From contig AP018180.1 of the NCBI GenBank assembly GCA_002368155.1, positions 4,094,719-4,158,718 on the forward strand: DNA of 64,000 nucleotides, read 5' to 3'. Of the stretch, positions 62,797-64,000 are shown in pieces. A program made the translations under genes and the position numbers. The stretch is from Nostoc carneum NIES-2107. Lineage in GTDB: Bacteria; Cyanobacteriota; Cyanobacteriia; Cyanobacteriales; Nostocaceae. The stretch's first letter is position 1. Every line of letters begins with the position of its first letter. Under the pieces are notes generated by a model. The model searched no databases and was not told where the DNA came from. It was given only the letters and a program-made list of their open reading frames with translations.

Positions 62797-64000
62797 TTAA
62801 GCAGTTCTAAACCGCGCTAACTCTTCACCAGTCTTGGCATCGTGGGCGTGAACTGTACATACTAAACAAGAGTCGAACGATCGCGCGACGTGACCTACTT
62901 CTACTGGATCTTTAGAATCGTAGATAGGTGTGCCGATTAAAGCTTCTTCAATTGGGCCGCGAGCGCCATTTCCATCGCGAGGGCCAATATTCCAAGTACC
63001 GGGGGCAATAACTTGGTAGTTCTTAATCTTACCGCCCTCTACTTCTACCCAGTGACACAAAGACCCCCGTGCGGCTTCGGTTCCACCCCAACCTTTGCCA
63101 TCTTTTTCTTGAGGTTTGATATACCAGGGGTCGTTTAACTTAAATTCGCGCAAGCAGTGTTCGGCTTGGCGGTAAAGCTTGACAATTTCGTGAACCCGTG
63201 CAAGCTGACGCACGTGAATGCTAGGGCCACCCATTTGCTTGAACACGTCTAAAATAAACCCGTCTTGGTGTTGCCAAGATTCGCCATGCTTACCACCTGC
63301 AACTAACTGACGTGCTAAGGGGCCTGCTTCTAAACGTCCGAAATCTTTGTGTAGAACTGCACTTGCCCAAGAATAGGCATTATCGAAGTCTTTTGTATTC
63401 TTTTGGATAGGATTAGTTGTGCGATCGCCTGGGTAAACATCGGCTGTGCCTTCATCGTACCAAGAGTGAGTAGTATTCTCACGGGCAAAAGATGGGTGCA
63501 TCAAGCTGTGAGTGTCACTGAAGCTGTCATACACTCCACTTTTCATGATCATCGCCGCATTTCGCCCTTCAATGGTGGGCTGTTGATATTTGTCTTCATG
63601 GGGTAAATATCCCCAAGTGACATATTTGCCAACACCAGCGCCGTATCTATCTAGACCAATATCTAAACCCATGCGCCAATATAAACCCAAGTCGGATTCC
63701 CGATGCTTGCGGTCTTCATCTAACCAATCCATGAAGTCATCATAAGTTTGAATTTCTTCATAGCGTTCCAGGGAACAACCCAACCATACTGGTTCTAACC
63801 AGTTAGTACGGAAATATTCTAATAGTGACCAAGCGCGGGTAATGTCTGTGAGTGTGGGGGCGCACATGACACCGCCAGGAACCATGTAACTAGAATGGGG
63901 CCATTGACCACCTAATAAAGCATAAATTTCTACAGGTTTTGCAGAAATAGTCACACCTAGTTCGTAAGAGGTTCCTGTGAAAGCTGCAAAACGCTTGGTG
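62797..64000 (-). CDS. hupL: Uptake [NiFe]-hydrogenase large subunit, C-terminal part (runs off right edge)
   Basis: HupL is the H2-oxidising subunit of the uptake hydrogenase that recycles hydrogen made by nitrogenase in heterocysts. About 401 residues are present; the frame is open to the edge (TKRFAAFTGTSYELGVTISA), so the apparent GTG start at 63954 is internal. Landmarks: GLDIGLDRYGAGVGKYVTWG, RGSLCHWVEVEGGKI and the C-terminal metal-binding FDSCLVCTVHAHDAKTGEEL. The two Cys of DSCLVC bind Ni/Fe; cleavage after H of CTVH by HupW should mature the protein. No excision element interrupts the part seen here. Full-length HupL is ~530 residues. Confidence 0.93.
   Translation of the reverse strand, partial: TKRFAAFTGTSYELGVTISAKPVEIYALLGGQWPHSSYMVPGGVMCAPTLTDITRAWSLLEYFRTNWLEPVWLGCSLERYEEIQTYDDFMDWLDEDRKHRESDLGLYWRMGLDIGLDRYGAGVGKYVTWGYLPHEDKYQQPTIEGRNAAMIMKSGVYDSFSDTHSLMHPSFARENTTHSWYDEGTADVYPGDRTTNPIQKNTKDFDNAYSWASAVLHKDFGRLEAGPLARQLVAGGKHGESWQHQDGFILDVFKQMGGPSIHVRQLARVHEIVKLYRQAEHCLREFKLNDPWYIKPQEKDGKGWGGTEAARGSLCHWVEVEGGKIKNYQVIAPGTWNIGPRDGNGARGPIEEALIGTPIYDSKDPVEVGHVARSFDSCLVCTVHAHDAKTGEELARFRTA

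Noticed and set aside
62797-64000. hupL excision element as in Anabaena 7120
   Set aside because: The hupL frame is continuous through the part present; no integrase gene or long insertion is seen. The N-terminal part is outside the window, so an element there cannot be excluded.

Overview
The window comes from a filamentous, probably heterocyst-forming cyanobacterium (Nostoc/Calothrix/Tolypothrix type). The evidence is: frequent HIP1 octamers (GCGATCGC); short tandem heptamer-type repeats (ATTGGGG, TAATTGG) between genes; a natF-natG-natH-bgtA amino-acid transporter; an uptake-hydrogenase hupL running off the right edge; a tRNA-fMet gene split by a group I intron; PEP-CTERM, YbjN, DUF3318, DUF3326, DUF2157/GDYXXLXY and CGLD27 genes; and an IS701-family element, a family first described from Calothrix.

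Layout. 1-2.2 kb: the start of an MFS transporter, recO and deoC. 2.4-5.8 kb: a mobile patch with a Cfr10I/Bse634I-like restriction enzyme tail-to-tail with its C5 methyltransferase, then a complete IS630-type element. 6-10.5 kb: a DUF697 GTPase, a freestanding PD-(D/E)XK gene related to intron homing endonucleases, the intron-split tRNA-fMet, asparaginase, CGLD27 and rsfS. 11-18 kb: a WcaI-like glycosyltransferase and the natFGH-bgtA operon. 18-25 kb: YbjN, DUF3318, queE, a STAS-priming sugar transferase fusion, an AAA-like conflict-type ATPase and a Thr-rich PEP-CTERM protein. 25.3-28.3 kb: an AT-rich defence/conflict cassette, read in the order DUF262, HEPN nuclease, hicB, hicA. 28.5-41.6 kb: mostly housekeeping genes (acnB, ferredoxin, DUF3326, CPBP protease, purN, sugar ABC permease, DUF2157 pair, RNA m5C methyltransferase). 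41.6-48.9 kb: a TPR protein that looks like the back half of a STAND protein, then ppsA, usp and a pyruvate-kinase-like gene in one direction. 49-60.2 kb: PPK2, an ABC-2 exporter pair, a UbiB-family kinase, manC, an LCP protein, a pentapeptide protein and murJ. 60.3-62.6 kb: a decayed island with an antitoxin, a stub of vapC, and a DUF6888-type gene split first by an IS630-derived MITE and then by an IS701 element. 62.8 kb to the end: the C-terminal three quarters of hupL.

Most interesting points. (1) The DUF262-HEPN-HicBA cassette is a candidate anti-phage or conflict operon. (2) The tRNA-fMet group I intron keeps a 3' remnant of an I-Ssp6803I-like gene, while an intact-looking relative lies about 240 bp away outside the intron. 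(3) The nested MITE plus IS701 insertion can be undone base by base to restore an open DUF6888-DUF6887 gene pair joined by an ATGA overlap. (4) A heptamer repeat has been taken into ppsA in frame. (5) Eight HIP1 octamers recur at exactly 120-nt spacing inside a TPR gene. All family assignments rest on reading motifs by eye; no database search was possible.
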